Origin: Cranoglanis bouderius
Lineage: Eukaryota > Chordata > Actinopteri > Siluriformes > Cranoglanididae
Assembly (NCBI GenBank): GCA_023630585.1
Contig: CM042540.1
Coordinates: 8,908,074-8,972,073 of the forward strand
Length of the DNA: 64,000 bases
Direction: 5' to 3'
A model generated the notes under the pieces. That model saw nothing but the letters and a program-made list of their open reading frames with translations. It ran no database searches and was not told the DNA's origin. Below, piece after piece: positions 19,884 to 31,425 of this stretch. The translations under genes were made by a program, and so were the position numbers. Each line of letters begins with the position of its first letter. Within the stretch, counting starts at the first letter, position 1.

Positions 19884-22800
19884 TTACTGATCAGGAGTTT
19901 AATATAATGTGTTTAACAGAAACATGGATTAGACCAAACAAGTACATAGCACTAAATGAAGCCAGTCCTCCTGGATATGGCAGAGGAGGAGGTGTAGCAC
20001 TCATTTATAATGAAAATCTAGGCATCACACAAAAACCTAACCATAAGTTCAACTCCTTTGAAGTTCTTCATACTAGTATAACATATGTAACCACTAAAAA
20101 TAAGTCTATCGAGTCGATTCCACTTATTATTATTTACAGACCCCCAGGGCCATACTCTCATTTCCTTGGTGAATTCGCAGTTTTTATCTCGAACCTGGTT
20201 GTTTCTCTAGATAAGAATTATTGTCGGTGACTTTAATATTCATTTTGATAACCCGGAAGATCCTCTGAGAACAGCAGTTGTGTCTATTTTAGATTCAGTA
20301 GGGGTCAATCAGAATGTAATAGGACCCACTCATAATGGTGTTCACACTCTTGACATTATACTAACATACGGATTAAATATAGAAAATATAGTCACTCTCT
20401 ATACTCTATATATGACTATAATGACTCTATAGTCACAGTCATTTCCACAGTCTGAAGCTATCTCAGATCATTATCTCGTCTCGTGTAAATTGCGCATTGA
20501 TCATAATATATGCGCTTTTCCACGCTACTGTGTCAAACGTACATTCACGTCAGCTACTGCACAGAGTTTTATCAGTAACCTCCCAGAGATATCAACTATG
20601 ATTCGATCACCGTCTGATCCCATAGAACTTGATCAGGCGAATGAATGCTTAGAGTCAATGTTCCGCTACACATTAGATAAGGTAGCTCCACTTAAAAGAA
20701 AAATAATTAAAGAGAAAAAGCTAGCACCCTGGTATAATGATCACACACGTACCTTAAAACAGATCACTCAACAATTAGAACGTAAATGGCGTCAAACCAA
20801 ATTGGTAGTATTTCAAACAGCATGGAAGGAGAGCCTCCTGAACTATAGGAAATCTCTTAGTGCTGCTAGATCAGCCTATCTCTCTACCTTAATTGAAGTT
20901 AACAAAAATAATCCTAGATTCTTATTTAATACTATAGCAAAATTAACTAGGAATAAAACCGCCACAGAAACATGCACACAATCATTATATAGCAGCGATG
21001 ATTTCATGAGTTTTTTTATTGGCAAAATTGAAAATATTAGACAAGAAATTCAGACTATTAATTTAAAACCAGACAGCCTAACTAACCCTGTAGACAATAT
21101 TATAGCAATATCAGATCAACGATTAGAGTGCTTTACTCCCCTTAGGGAGACCGAACTTATTTCATTAATTTCTTCATCAAAATCATCAACTTGTATACTA
21201 GATGCTTTACCTACATGTTTCTTCAAACAGATTACTCCAGAAATAATCAAACCCCTTCTAAAAATAATCAACTCTTCCCTTAGCACTGGCTATGTACCTA
21301 AATCATTTAAACTAGCAGTTATCAAACCCCTGATTAAAAAACCTGACCTCGACCCCTGTCAATTGTCCAGCTACAGGCAAATATCAAATCTCCCCTTTAT
21401 TTCCATAACATAAGGAATAACATTCATGAAATATATCAGTCAGGAATTAGGCCTCATCATAGCACAGAGACAGCACTGGTTAAAGTGGTAAATGACCTAC
21501 TGATGGCCTCTGATCAGGGTTGTGTCTCCATGCTTGTGTTGCTTGACCTTAGTGCAGCTTTTGATACAATTGATCATACTATTCTCCTTGGTAGACTAGA
21601 AAACGCTGTTGGCATTAAGGGAACGGCTCTCTCCTGGCTCAGGTCTTATTTGACTGATCGTCATCAGTTCGTAGATGTAAACGGTGAATTCTCTATGCAT
21701 ACTGAGGTAAAGTTTGGTGTTCCGCAAGGTTCTGTTTTAGGCCCACTGCTTTTTTCATTATATATGCTACCTCTGGGTCAAGTTATTCGTAAACATGGAA
21801 TTAGCTTCCACTCTTATGCTGATGACACACAGTTGTATGTTTCAGCAAAGCCAGATGACAGACACCAGTTTAATAAAGTTGAGGAATGTGTAAAGGACAT
21901 TAGACAGTGGATGCTTATTAACTTCCTCTTACTAAATTCTGACAAGACAGAAGTACTTATACTAGGACCACATGCAGCTAGAAGTAAGTTTTCTGATTAC
22001 ATTGCAACTCTGGATGGCCTTTCTGTTTCATGTACAGCAGTAAAAGACCTTGGTGTGATCATCGACTCCAGTCTTTCCTTTGACGCCCATGTAGGTAATA
22101 TTACTAGGATAGCCTTCTTTCATCTCAGAAATATTGCTAAGATAAGAAATATATTGTCACTACATGATGCAGAAAAATTAGTCCATGCTTTCGTCACCTC
22201 TAGGTTGGATTATTGTAATGCCTTACTGTCTGGATGTTCCAGTAGGAGCATAAACAAACTCCAGTTAGTCCAGAATGCAGCTGCAAGAGTCCTTACTAGA
22301 ACCAGAAGATATGACCACAACACTCCTATCTTATCCACACTGCATTGGCTCCCAGTGAAATTTCGCATTAATTATAAAATACTACTATTGACTTATAAAG
22401 CGCTAAATGGCTTCGCGCCACAGTACCTAAGCGAACTTTTGGTCTTTTATGATTCGCCATGCCTACTTCAATCAAAAGGTCCAGGCTATTTGTCGGTACC
22501 TCGAATAGTGAAGGCTACAGCAGGGGGAAGAGCTTTCTCTTACAAAGCCCCACAGTTATGGAACAGCCTTCCAATTAGTGTTCGGGACTCAGACACAGTC
22601 TCAGTGTTTAAGTCCAGGCTGAAAACATATTTGTTTAATCAAGCCTTTCGGGAATAGTTTTTTCCTTAGGTAAAGGAGCAGATCTAGAGGTCTCACAGGC
22701 ATAGTGTGTTGTGGGATGTCTGGATGCTGTCACCCCCCCCCCCCCCCCCTTCACGTGTCCACCCAGGTTTGTTGGTGGTGGGGTGGCTGGCCGCCTTGTC

Positions 22801-23889
22801 CCAGGGAGCCCTCATTTCTGTGTTACCTTCTGGCTCTCCCTTTTAGTTATGCTGTCATAGCTAGTCTTGCCGGAGTCCCTGCTTTCACTTATGCAAAGTA
22901 CACTGTCCTTAACCAGTACGGGCCAATAAGCATACCTAATTATCTCTCCTCTCCCTCTCCCTCTCCCTCTCCCCTTCTGTCGAGCTTCACATGATATATC
23001 TGAGATGCCAGTGATCCCAACCCCTTCTGCTCTCTGGACCTGCCCGATCCATCCTGATGCCCTACTTCTGGTTGGAGATCTCATCAATTGGAAGTCACAT
23101 GCTGCTGCTGAGGATGGCCCCACACGGTGCAGCCTAAAGATAATTGAGATTACAGTGGTGAAGTTCAACAAAACAGACTTCATATAAAAACTGTAATGAA
23201 TTATTCATGGTCTCACAACTACTATTTGACCGTGTGGTACTGGTACATTTATAGAAGAGATTTATTTACTTATAATTGCACTATCCGGTGTTACCCAGAT
23301 GAGGATGGGTTCCCCTTTGAGTCTGGTTCCTCTCAAGGTTTCTTCCTCATATCATCTCAGGGAGTTTTTTCTTGCCACCTTCGCCGCTGGCTTGTTCATT
23401 GGGCATAAACTCATAAATTTAAAATCTATGTCCTGAATTTACATACTTCGGTAAAGCTGCTTTGGGACAATGTCCATTGTTAAAAGCGCTATACAAATAA
23501 ACTGAACTTGAACTTGAACAAAGTGGTGAGCCACTACCCATCCTTGCTTGCAAAGACTGAGCTTTTGGTGGATGCTCCTTTTATGCCCAATCCTGATACC
23601 CTCCCCTGTTACCAATTAACCTGATCCTCCAAAATGGTGTTACTTGAATATTCTATACATTATAGTCTTCTTTTGCCTCTGTCCTAACTTTTTTGAGTGT
23701 GTTGAAGGCATCAGATTCTACATTTGTTTATATTTACAAAATACAATTAATTTGGTCAGTGAAAACATTGAATATCTTTTCTTTGTACTTTTGTCAGTTA
23801 ATTAATGTTTCAAGAGATTTGACAAATCAGAGATTTTTGTCTTTATTGCATCTTAGATAAAATACCAACTTTTTTATTTTTTTATTTTT

Positions 23890-24483
23890 TTTAGTACACT
23901 TAGAATGAAGTAAATTCAATGAGATTTTTTTTCAGTCTGGGAGACCTCTGAGACCTTTGGAGAAAAACCTCCACATTCCAATGCTATGTAAGAGCCAGTG
24001 AGGGATTTCTCACATTTCACAACAACTGATGAAACACCACGGGTGAGTGAAGCAATGTCTTCAAGTTTAAAACCCAAGTCTATTACCCAGACATTCTCCT
24101 AAGAGACATTCAGACTGACCTAGAGGACTCAAAACCTCCACCAAGACCCTTCCTGAGGCATTACAATGCTTCAGTTTCTTAATACTGTTCTTGTCAAACC
24201 TTTAAATAAACAAATCCAAATTTATTTATTCACTGAAGAGTCAAATGTGCAAATCCTAAAGCTGAAGGCTAGAAAGATGATGATGATGATGGCTACATTA
24301 ATAACTCCCAAATAGCTCCCAATATGTTTTATATTCCAATATAATTTATATTCTAACACCTTACTTTCACACTATGGGCTGGAACTAATAGAAATGTCTT
24401 CAGACTTTTCCATTAGTTTTCAGACTTATCATGTACCTTCACAGGCAAGAAAATGTGAGTTTCACAGTACATCCAGAAACACA

Positions 24484-24519
<36 letters not shown>

Positions 24520-24990
24520 CAGCCCTGTGCACCAAAGGCAAGATGGCTGACACCAAAGAGATATGAAAGATATCGAAAAAGAAAGCAAAAAAGCCAGATA
24601 GAGGTATTATGAAGGTGATTTAATTTAAGAGAGAGAGGACTGAAGATGTGCAGTGATAGGGAGTAAAAAAAAAAAAAAAAAAAAAAAAAACTTTTAGAAG
24701 ACAAGCTCAGCCCAGAAGGTGTAAAAAAAAGAGTGAGTGAAGAGAGAGATGGAAAGAGCGACAGACTGGAATTGCCGATCTGAAAAGGTCCTTGACTATT
24801 TCAAATTGGACAGCTGCATGGATGAAAAACCATATAAAAAGGAACATGATGAGGGATCAGAATGCTTGCAAGTACAGAGAGAATATCAGCAGTCAGCATA
24901 GCGGATGTAACTTAGAAAATAATACATAAAATTCATGAGCTTCATGACTGAAGACTTGATAAAAAAAAAGTGCATTAGTGTGCAAAATTC
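23890..24990. other. Intron 8 sequence with poly-A runs, nothing else recognised
   Basis: Contains A-runs at about 24487-24517 and 24666-24690 and a short (GAT) run near 24277-24293. The poly-A runs may mark old retro-insertions, but I cannot define any. Confidence 0.5.
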
Positions 24991-24997
24991 GACTCAC

Positions 24998-25061
24998 CTC
25001 ATGTTTGAGGTCTATGGTGAAGTCTGACTTTAGAGGCTGTTCTTGTACCTTATTGGAGAGC
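24998..25061 (-). CDS. B3GLCT: B3GLCT exon 8 (64 nt)
   Basis: Acceptor tttcatttcag, donor CATGAG|gtgagt. It encodes LSNKVQEQPLKSDFTIDLKH E, matching human KRLKSESLKSDFTIDLKHE. One leading nucleotide completes the split Arg codon from exon 7 and the exon ends in phase 0. Exons 7 and 8 together are 201 nt, exactly the span from human c.460 to c.660; c.660+1G>A is the recurrent Peters plus allele at this same donor. The first third (LSNKVQEQ) diverges from human while the second half is nearly unchanged. Confidence 0.96.
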
Positions 25062-25257
25062 CTGAAATGAAAAATCCATTCGAATTAGCTTTATAAGCAC
25101 CTAATTAAACGTACGTTGAGAATCAATTACACATATATTGTGATATTTATATTATAATTGAGTCTCTGTAATTAATACAATTATAATTAATACTCACTAA
25201 TTTGTGAGTTTTGCATTTATTCTTATGACACGGTGATAAAATGTGATTAGTCACTCG

Positions 25258-26559
25258 TGGGCTTGGGGAGTAACGGAATACATGTCATGGCATTACGTAC
25301 TCAGGATACAAAAAACTGGTAACTGTAATCCGTTAGAGTTATGTCAAAAAGCAAAGTAATCAGATTACAGGTACATTTTGTAAAAAAAGATAGGAATACT
25401 ATCAGGATTACAATTTTTTTTCATTTAAAACAAAGAAATTAATCTTTTTACGTAACACAATATAGACAGCTACTTGATTATAGTTCTGGTTCTCTCTTGC
25501 CAGTCGTGGATAAGATGAGCAACCTCCTGGTGCATGCACAAATAAATTTTGTGCAAAGTTAATTTCGAAATTTCGTAATTTTCGAAAAGAAATTAACGCA
25601 AATTGTTCTCTGAAATGCTTTTGTTAGGGTGACCACACGTCCTCTTTTTTCCAGGACATGTCCTCTTTTTCAGACCTTAAAAAAGCGTCCGGCCGGGATT
25701 CCTAAATTTGAGAAAATGTCTGGGATTCGGCTTTAGTTTCATTATGATGTGCTTATGGTCTAATACTGCATCATGTGTGTGCATAATTGCATTGCCTTAA
25801 CCCCTCTCTGTAATTCCCACCTTCTCGCACACCAGCTGGTCGATTATAAAAGTCTTGCAGCTACTATTGGCCAAATTCCTGCCTCTTAACTATTAGCCTA
25901 TTCTCAGAGAACGTGCGAAGGTGAAGCGCTGTTGTGGACGGCATCAAACAGTTGCTTGATAATAGCAGCAAATGAAGCTGTCCTGGGTCGAAACAATGCC
26001 CATAGCCATATAATGTCATTTTTAATTTCATGTTATCACATTGCTTCATATTACATGGCCATTCAAATGTGTAAATGATGGTAGAAGGTACACTTGTGGC
26101 ATCTAATATTTTATTTTATTCCATGGACATTCAAAAGAACGTAGGAAAAAATGTAAAACGTGGGCAGAGTGAAACCAATTTTATTTATAGATATTTATGT
26201 GATGCTAGTAGTGTGACTTTTTCAGTGTATAAAAGTTTGCATTCATAGTGACACTGTTTTGAACACTATTTTGTGATGTAATGTTACCCGCATCAGGGAC
26301 AGAGATCTTTTATTTATTTATTTTATTAAAATAAATCCAAACAATGAACATGTTTTTAAGCTCTAAAATAAGCTCTAAATAAAAGTATTTTAGATCGTAT
26401 TGCTTTTCTCTTGACTTTATTTACATATGTGACCTTGAAGTAATCCAAAAATAATCAGATTACTTTCATATTGTGATACATGGATTACTGATTACATTTT
26501 TCATGAAGTAATTTGTAACTGTAATGGAACACATTTTTAAAGTAACCCTCCCAACCCTG
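25258..26559. mobile_element. hAT-like non-autonomous DNA transposon, about 1.3 kb
   Basis: Left end tgggcttggggagtaac and right end (reverse complement) cagggttgggagggttac are imperfect inverted repeats. They are flanked by gtcactcg (25250-25257) and gtcactct (26560-26567), an 8-bp duplication with one mismatch, the size expected for hAT. Subterminal blocks of attactg/cagtaat type repeat at both ends. No transposase is present. A further repeat starting agggtgaccacacgtcctct near 25629 looks like a nested insertion, right end not located. Confidence 0.68.
25557..25600. repeat. Short palindrome
   Basis: gttaatttcgaaatttcg pairs with the following ttttcgaaaagaaattaac, a hairpin of about 17-bp arms within the hAT-like element. 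Confidence 0.7.
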
Positions 26560-26739
26560 GTCACTCTACTGAGAACCTGCCAGCATTTAATATAGAGTGG
26601 CACTACTGAGCAGGAAACTCCAGGGCTTTCATTTCTCAAAGTGTTTGCCGAACAAGTTCTAAATTTGTGCACAAGGACTGCCTGTACGCATAAGGAAATT
26701 GCCATTTATCACACGGCTGTGCACCATAGAGGATGGTAA

Positions 26740-26985
26740 ATCCCTCACATTCTAAAGTGATGTGCTCATGACGGCCAACCCTCATTTACATAATATTACA
26801 TAAAGAAACGCCCCCAAATTGCCATATATGGTAAACAGCCCTCTAGCCTGCTTGTGACACTGCATTGGTACGAACAACATGTCACATGTCAAAAGGTCTA
26901 AGAAGATGAACTTGACTGATAATGAAATAGAGCAACTGTTATACAAAGTAGAGCAAAAACTTTTTATGTACAGTAACACTCCCAT
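26740..26985 (+). pseudogene. PIF/Harbinger Myb-like protein fragment
   Basis: At about 26886-26972 the plus strand reads SKRSKKMNLTDNEIEQLLYK VEQKLFM, which resembles the N-terminus of the Myb/SANT-like accessory protein of Harbinger elements (NFSDNEIxxLxxEV type). It breaks off after that segment. Upstream sequence is probably the 5' part of the same element but no terminus is defined. Similarity is by recalled pattern only. Confidence 0.45.
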
Positions 26986-26989
26986 GAGT

Positions 26990-27900
26990 GGTGTTTAAAA
27001 GAAAAAAATACAAAATCTATCTTTTAAAAATGTATTGCTACATGTGTGCAGACTATTGCTCCAATTACATTAAAAAAAAAATACAATTACATTTTTTTTC
27101 TGCTGAAGTATTTGAAAATTTAATGTATTGCAGCTTGAGCAAAATTAATGCACATAAGATGTGTCATTGTTCAGCTCATAGTTGGTTGGGAAATGTTTCC
27201 AATTTCTCACTGAATCATAAACCTGGCTAAAAGCCCCAGAACAGAGATCAACTAAAACTGCACTGGGCAAACAAAATCAACGGATGAGCCATTCATCACT
27301 CTAAGGAATCAATCTTCCCATGTGCCTTTCATATGATTTTGCTTCACATTTTGTCTGTGTCACCTGTCTGCCCCTTGTGAGCACCGTAATCAGTAATGAC
27401 ATGACTGAAAATAATTGTGATGAGAGCTCCTCATAATCAGTTTACTCACAATTATACTTTTCTGTCACTAGGGGTTTCTGCATATGCATTGTCAGGAGTG
27501 TGTGTAAATATATGCACATCCTCATGCACAAGAAAATCACAAGATAAATCACATTCTCTGTTTTGATATTTATGTATGCACAGGTAATGCTCAAAGCTAT
27601 GCATATGGATGATTGATAAATGAGAGCCCAGGATACTAGTATCCAGCACAGCTTCAGCACCATGGACAGCATCTCACAAGAAAACAGTGCTGTGGGCTGC
27701 TGAGGAGAGGTGTAAGTTATATGGACATATAAAAAAAAGACAGCACAAAGCAACTACTGATCAACACCTTATATTATACCATACAATCCATCAAAGCTGA
27801 GGTTCGCAACCCTGTTAAACACAGTTTAGTCTTTTCCCTGCTCTAACACACATACTTTTAAACTGTTAATTAGCTGATTATTTGAATCTGGTATGAGGCA
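26990..27900. other. Intron 7 sequence, nothing recognised
   Basis: AT-rich; ORFs at 26988-27230 and 27442-27753 have no similarity I can name. Confidence 0.5.
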
Positions 27901-27907
27901 TGTCTCA

Positions 27908-28097
27908 CTGGAAGGATTCGCAGGATCTGCTGGAGACATTATATCTCACAGATGGCTTGGGAACATCTGGAGATCCCCCAGGAGGAGCTGGAATCTCTGC
28001 CAGGGGATAGCGAAGTTTAGGCTAACCTTCTCAGCCTGTTTTCACTGCAGTTCTTACCAGTAAAAGAGGAAGGAAAGTGGATAAATGAATGAATTAA
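27908..28097 (+). mobile_element. LINE 3'-end fragment
   Basis: Matches, with decay, the widespread fish LINE 3' block: ggatctgctggagacattat, tcccccaggaggagctggaa, then gtggataaatgaatgaat at the end. Only the last about 190 bp are present, as usual for 5'-truncated LINE copies. Confidence 0.55.
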
Positions 28098-28151
28098 ATA
28101 TAAACACCTCTCTTAGTAGCACTAACTCTTGGTAGTACCAAGTACTACCGA

Positions 28152-28345
28152 CTAGTGGCACTGGTAGCTCAGTGATTAAGATGTTGGACTACTGATCAGA
28201 AGGTCGTGAGTTCAAACCCCAGCACTGCCAAGCTGCCACTGTGGGCCCTTGAGCAAGGCCCTTAACCCTCAACTGCTCAGTTGTATAAATGACATAAATG
28301 TAAGTCGCTCTGGATAAGGGTGTCTGCCAAATGCTGTAAATGTAA
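28152..28345 (+). mobile_element. tRNA-derived SINE
   Basis: The best preserved SINE in the window. It has an A box within tggtagctcagtgattaag (28160-28178), a B box ggtcgtgagttcaaacccc (28202-28220), the body aagctgccactgtgggccct and the tail ggataagggtgtctgccaaa followed by tgctgtaaatgtaa. It is of the type common in catfish and related fish. Confidence 0.85.
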
Positions 28346-28499
28346 CTACAATTTCCTCATACAAACAGCCAGTGGCTTGTTCAAGTTGTTGGATGCCTTT
28401 CTCGCTTAAACCTTTCGATGTTAGGTGCAGAAGAGTTGGCTGCCTGTTCCATTACAGGTATCACTGTTCTCTTAGACATGTTTGAGATTGTTCATTCTT

Positions 28500-28620
28500 T
28501 CCTTCATTTATTCATCGCCTTTAACCACTTTGCGTAGCAGTTAATCCAAACTCTATCCCAGGAACTCAGGACTGGAGTTGAAAATACACCCTGGATGGGG
28601 CGCCAGTACATTTGTTGTCT
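28500..28620 (+). repeat. Degraded copy of the common fish interspersed repeat
   Basis: Blocks ttcatttattcatcgccttt, ctatcccaggaactcaggac and acaccctggatggggcgcca match the family seen at 57.3 kb. Confidence 0.5.
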
Positions 28621-28625
28621 TGCTG

Positions 28626-28796
28626 AAATGCAAATGCTGCCTAGAAGAAATCAAATGTCCTCTAGAAGGAATCAAATGCTGCCTAAAAGGAATCAAATGT
28701 TATATAGAAGGAATCAAATGCTCTCTAGAAGAAATCAAATGCTGCCTAAAAGGAATCAAATGTTATCTAGAAGGAATCAAATGCTGATCAAATGCA
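28626..28796. repeat. 21-bp minisatellite, about 8 units
   Basis: Unit aatcaaatgctgcctaaaagg with alternating variants (tcctctagaag, ttatatagaag, ctctctagaag). Because 21 is divisible by 3 it stays open in two frames, giving CCLKGIK-like heptads with no evidence of being a gene. Confidence 0.9.
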
Positions 28797-29035
28797 CTAG
28801 CTGATGAAATTTAGCATGTCCACGTTACATCTCTGCAGTCACTGAGGATGGGTTAAACTGGACAGTTTACTGTACTTTTCCTCTTGAGCAGTGGTACATT
28901 TTGACCTTCCTCTTCATTCTTCACCTTAATTCTGTCTCTGCTGGTATTCGTAACCCTATTCAAAAAGATCTTTAGTCATGGGGAAAAAGACAGTACACCT
29001 TCCTTCAATTCTCTGTTTTTAGTTATCAGGGTCTA

Positions 29036-30074
29036 AATAACAATTGTGTTATTCTATAAACAAACAAATAACCTCAGGTGACAAAAAAAAACAAAAAACA
29101 AAACAAAAAAAAAAAACACACACAACAGATTTCACTAGGCAGTCATTTTCACCCCCCAAACATACACCAATATTCAAAAACCAGGTGGGGAAAAAATAAG
29201 TACATAAGTACACCCTATAATTCAGTAACATGTAGAACCACCTTTAGCAAACAATAAATTCAAGTAAACATTTTCTGTAGAAGCTTATCAGTCACATCGT
29301 TTTGGAGAAATTGTGGCCCACTCTTCTCTATAACATTGCTTCCGTTCTTTGATATATGCGTGCATTTGTTTATGCACAGCTCTCTTATGTTCCCCACCAC
29401 AGGACTTGGCCATTCCAACAGCTTGATTTTTTTTAGCCATTCAGATGTCAATTTGCTGGTGTGCTTGGGATCACTGTCTTGTTGCATGACCCAATTTCAG
29501 CCCAGCTTAAGCTGCTGGAAAGATGACCTCAAATTTGTCTCAAGAACATTCTGGTATAAAGTGGAGTTCATTGTTGTCTCAATGACTGCAAGTTTCCCAG
29601 GTCCTGTGGCTGCAAAACAAGCCCAAATCATCACCCCTCTACCACTATGCTTGACATGTTAGGCTAGAATGTAAATTTCAAATTGTTTGGAAATGGCCTT
29701 ATAACCCTTCCCAGGTTGATGAGCAGCAACGATTGCTTATCTGAGATCATGGCTGATGTGCTTTCTCCTTGACATGATGTAGACACACACCTGAGTGCTC
29801 TAGAACACCAAAAGTTCTGTTTTTATGGAGGTAATCATACTTCTTGATTCTAATCTAAACTAATCTTGTGCATTTCATTAGTAACATCTGGCTGCTAATT
29901 ACTCTAAGATTGTGGAAGTAGGACGTGAGCACTTATTTTTCCCCACCTGGTTTCTAAATATTGGTTTACTGTTTGGAGAAAAAAAGACTACATATTGAAA
30001 TCTGCTGTGTTTCTTTTTTTGTCATCTGAGGTTATTTGTTTGTTTATAGAAGTTGGTGCCACACAATTGTTATT
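29036..30074 (-). mobile_element. Tc1/mariner transposon with TA duplication, inactive
   Basis: Left end aataacaattgtgttattc and right end cacaattgttatt are inverted repeats flanked by TA; ctataaacaaacaaataacc pairs with ggttatttgtttgtttatag. On the minus strand near 29487-29400 it reads MQQDSDPKHTSKLTSEWLKK IKLLEWPSP, the second Asp block of a DD34E transposase; the rest is frameshifted. The left inverted repeat is disrupted by an A/C-rich expansion (about 29081-29125). Confidence 0.82.
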
Positions 30075-30079
30075 TAGTC

Positions 30080-31110
30080 ACTTATAATAGGCAATTTTGC
30101 AAAACCTATCCTTCAAACCAAGCAAAATACTTTGATACACAGAAAGCTAGGTGTTGCAAAATATCAGATTAATTGCCATATTGAGCAGTAAACAATAAAA
30201 CAACCAATTAAAAAAACTATCAAATCATATTTGTACATGTGTTTCAACTGAATATATTCTGGTAGGTCTTTCCAGGCTTCTTGGAGAACCTACAACAGTT
30301 CTTCTGTCTCTGCAGATAAAATCAACAGCTTTGATGATGTTTATTTTTTACTGGTCTATGAGTAAAATTCAAAATGGTTTGTGGTGTATGCCGGAAAATA
30401 GTCTGCTGTAACCATCTTTTGCACATCAGTTTCTGAGGGGTTCACTGTCCTGTGGTTTAATAAGGAAATCGGAAGGTAGGTTGTTCCAAGAATCTCAAAT
30501 GCTTCTGTTTCTGCCGGTCCCTGGCAGCCTCCATGATTTTTCCCCATGGAAACTAGATCTGATACTTTAGATAGTACTTTCTTTTTATGCCAGACATTTA
30601 TGCCTTTGGAACAAATACAAGTTCAGCTTCAAAGTGCATTCCATACACAAGATATTATCAGAGTTTTATAGTTGACAAGAAAGTAATTTGAACTATTCTT
30701 CATTGTACCATGTCTAGCTGAATCACAACTGGCTCCTTCCTGCTAATAAAAGTGCCTACAGCTCTGACAATTGGAGACCAAGGTGAGCCAAGAAGTCTAA
30801 CCATATATTACTTCAGAGTGTTAAACCAGTATTAGTCTCATCATTAAAGCACGATTTTGTTAAGAAAACTGTAAATGCCAATATTATGTCATTTACATGT
30901 CAAATTATGTCATGTTTGTTTATCCTACGATGCCTGGTAAAAACAACACACATTATGGAATCTATGGCGGTGTCTTGCTGATTAGTAATTGGCTAGTCAT
31001 AGAAAAGACTTGCTGACTGAGGCTGTCCCATCTCTCACTTCCGATGCATGTGACTTTGCCTCATAACGTCACTCCATTCACATTACTAGCTGAGCTGAAA
31101 GTGAGAGATC
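30080..31110. other. Intron 7 sequence, nothing firmly recognised
   Basis: A block near 30270-30320 (tttccaggcttcttggagaa) resembles a conserved Tc1 segment but is too short and isolated to define an element. Confidence 0.45.
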
Positions 31111-31119
31111 CAGTCTGAC

Positions 31120-31256
31120 CTGTTGACGAGCGGCATGCTCAGAGCCCAGCCTGCACTGAAGTCTGGGTACTTGAAGGCAGACGGGTTCTCAGCGAAGGCG
31201 TAATGGTGGATGATGGTGGATTCGTCATCGTGAAGCGGCTTGCCAAGAAACCACTC
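31120..31256 (-). CDS. B3GLCT: B3GLCT exon 7 (137 nt)
   Basis: Acceptor ctgtgccttcag before GAGTGG, donor AACAG|gtcaga. It encodes EWFLGKPLHDDESTIIHHYA and then FAENPSAFKYPDFSAGWALS MPLVN, the best conserved block in the window and near-identical to vertebrate B3GLCT. This is the part of the N-terminal domain whose fold resembles a GT-A glycosyltransferase. It starts in phase 0 and ends in phase 2 with AG, which combines with the G of exon 8 to give Arg. Codon use is GC-rich compared with the AT-rich intron on both sides. Confidence 0.97.
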
Positions 31257-31317
31257 CTGAAGGCACAGAAAAGAGGGACCAGGGAGAGTAATTCTCATCA
31301 AACATCAAAGAAAACAT

Positions 31318-31425
31318 CAACGATTTCATGCATTGCACTGCTGCAACATGATTGGTTGACTGCATAATTGCATGAATGAGCATAAATGTTCCTTATAAAA
31401 TGGTACTGTTGGTGAGTGGATGAGT
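31318..31425. mobile_element. Tc1 terminus remnant (same family as 47.5-48.0 kb)
   Basis: gcattgcactgctgcaacat, gattggttgactgcataatt and ggtgagtg at the end match the right end of the element at 47471-48037. Confidence 0.6.

Larger units (their letters stand above)
17887..22657 (+). pseudogene. L2 ORF2: endonuclease/reverse transcriptase, interrupted
   Basis: Endonuclease starts LKLGLLNIRSLTSKALT (about 18009-18059), is cut by a 1.8-kb insertion, and resumes at 19890 with DQEFNIMCLTETWIRP. Later pieces are IIIYRPPGPYSHF, a frameshift near 20222 before VGDFNIHFDNPEDP, and ISDHYLVSCKL. RT has SYRQISNLPFIS ending in a stop at about 21413, with roughly 45-50 bp missing before IHEIYQSGIRPHHSTETAL. 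The second RT ORF (21485-22657) is intact: LLDLSAAFDTIDH, FGVPQGSVLGPLLFSLYM, SYADDTQLYVS and a C-terminal domain ending in SRLKTYLFNQAF. The preserved catalytic block suggests a moderately young copy. Confidence 0.9.
16742..23519 (+). mobile_element. Near full-length L2-type LINE (about 4.95 kb without its own insertion)
   Basis: Order is 5' region, ORF1 with coiled-coil and SGNH esterase, ORF2 with endonuclease and RT, and a 3' UTR ending aaagcgctatacaaataaac followed by a (TTGAAC)-like tail. This organisation and tail are typical of L2/CR1-group elements in fish. It interrupts a Tc1-like transposon and is itself interrupted at 18060-19883. The 3' UTR carries a C-run (about 22734-22750) and a (CTCCCT) run (about 22946-22972). 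Confidence 0.88.
16204..23880 (-). mobile_element. Tc1-like DNA transposon with ~190-bp inverted repeats, split by an L2-type LINE
   Basis: The block at about 16204-16400 recurs in reverse complement at about 23685-23880; for example cacactcaaaaacagttgg against acttttttgagtgtgttga, and gtcaagtctcttgaaact against tgtttcaagagatttgaca. A transposase C-terminal segment lies on the minus strand at about 16792-16600: FQQDNAKPHSAHATTAWLRR HRVCVLDWPSNSPDLSP. The N-terminal coding part is absent, so the copy was already deleted or was lost around the LINE insertion. The right terminus is eroded into a T/A-rich run. Confidence 0.75.

Noticed and set aside
28152..28225. tRNA gene
   Set aside because: A and B boxes are present but there is no acceptor stem or 3' half; the sequence continues into a SINE body and tail.
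28626..28796. Regularly spaced repeats suggesting a CRISPR array
   Set aside because: Units are contiguous 21-bp tandems with no unique spacers, in vertebrate intron sequence.
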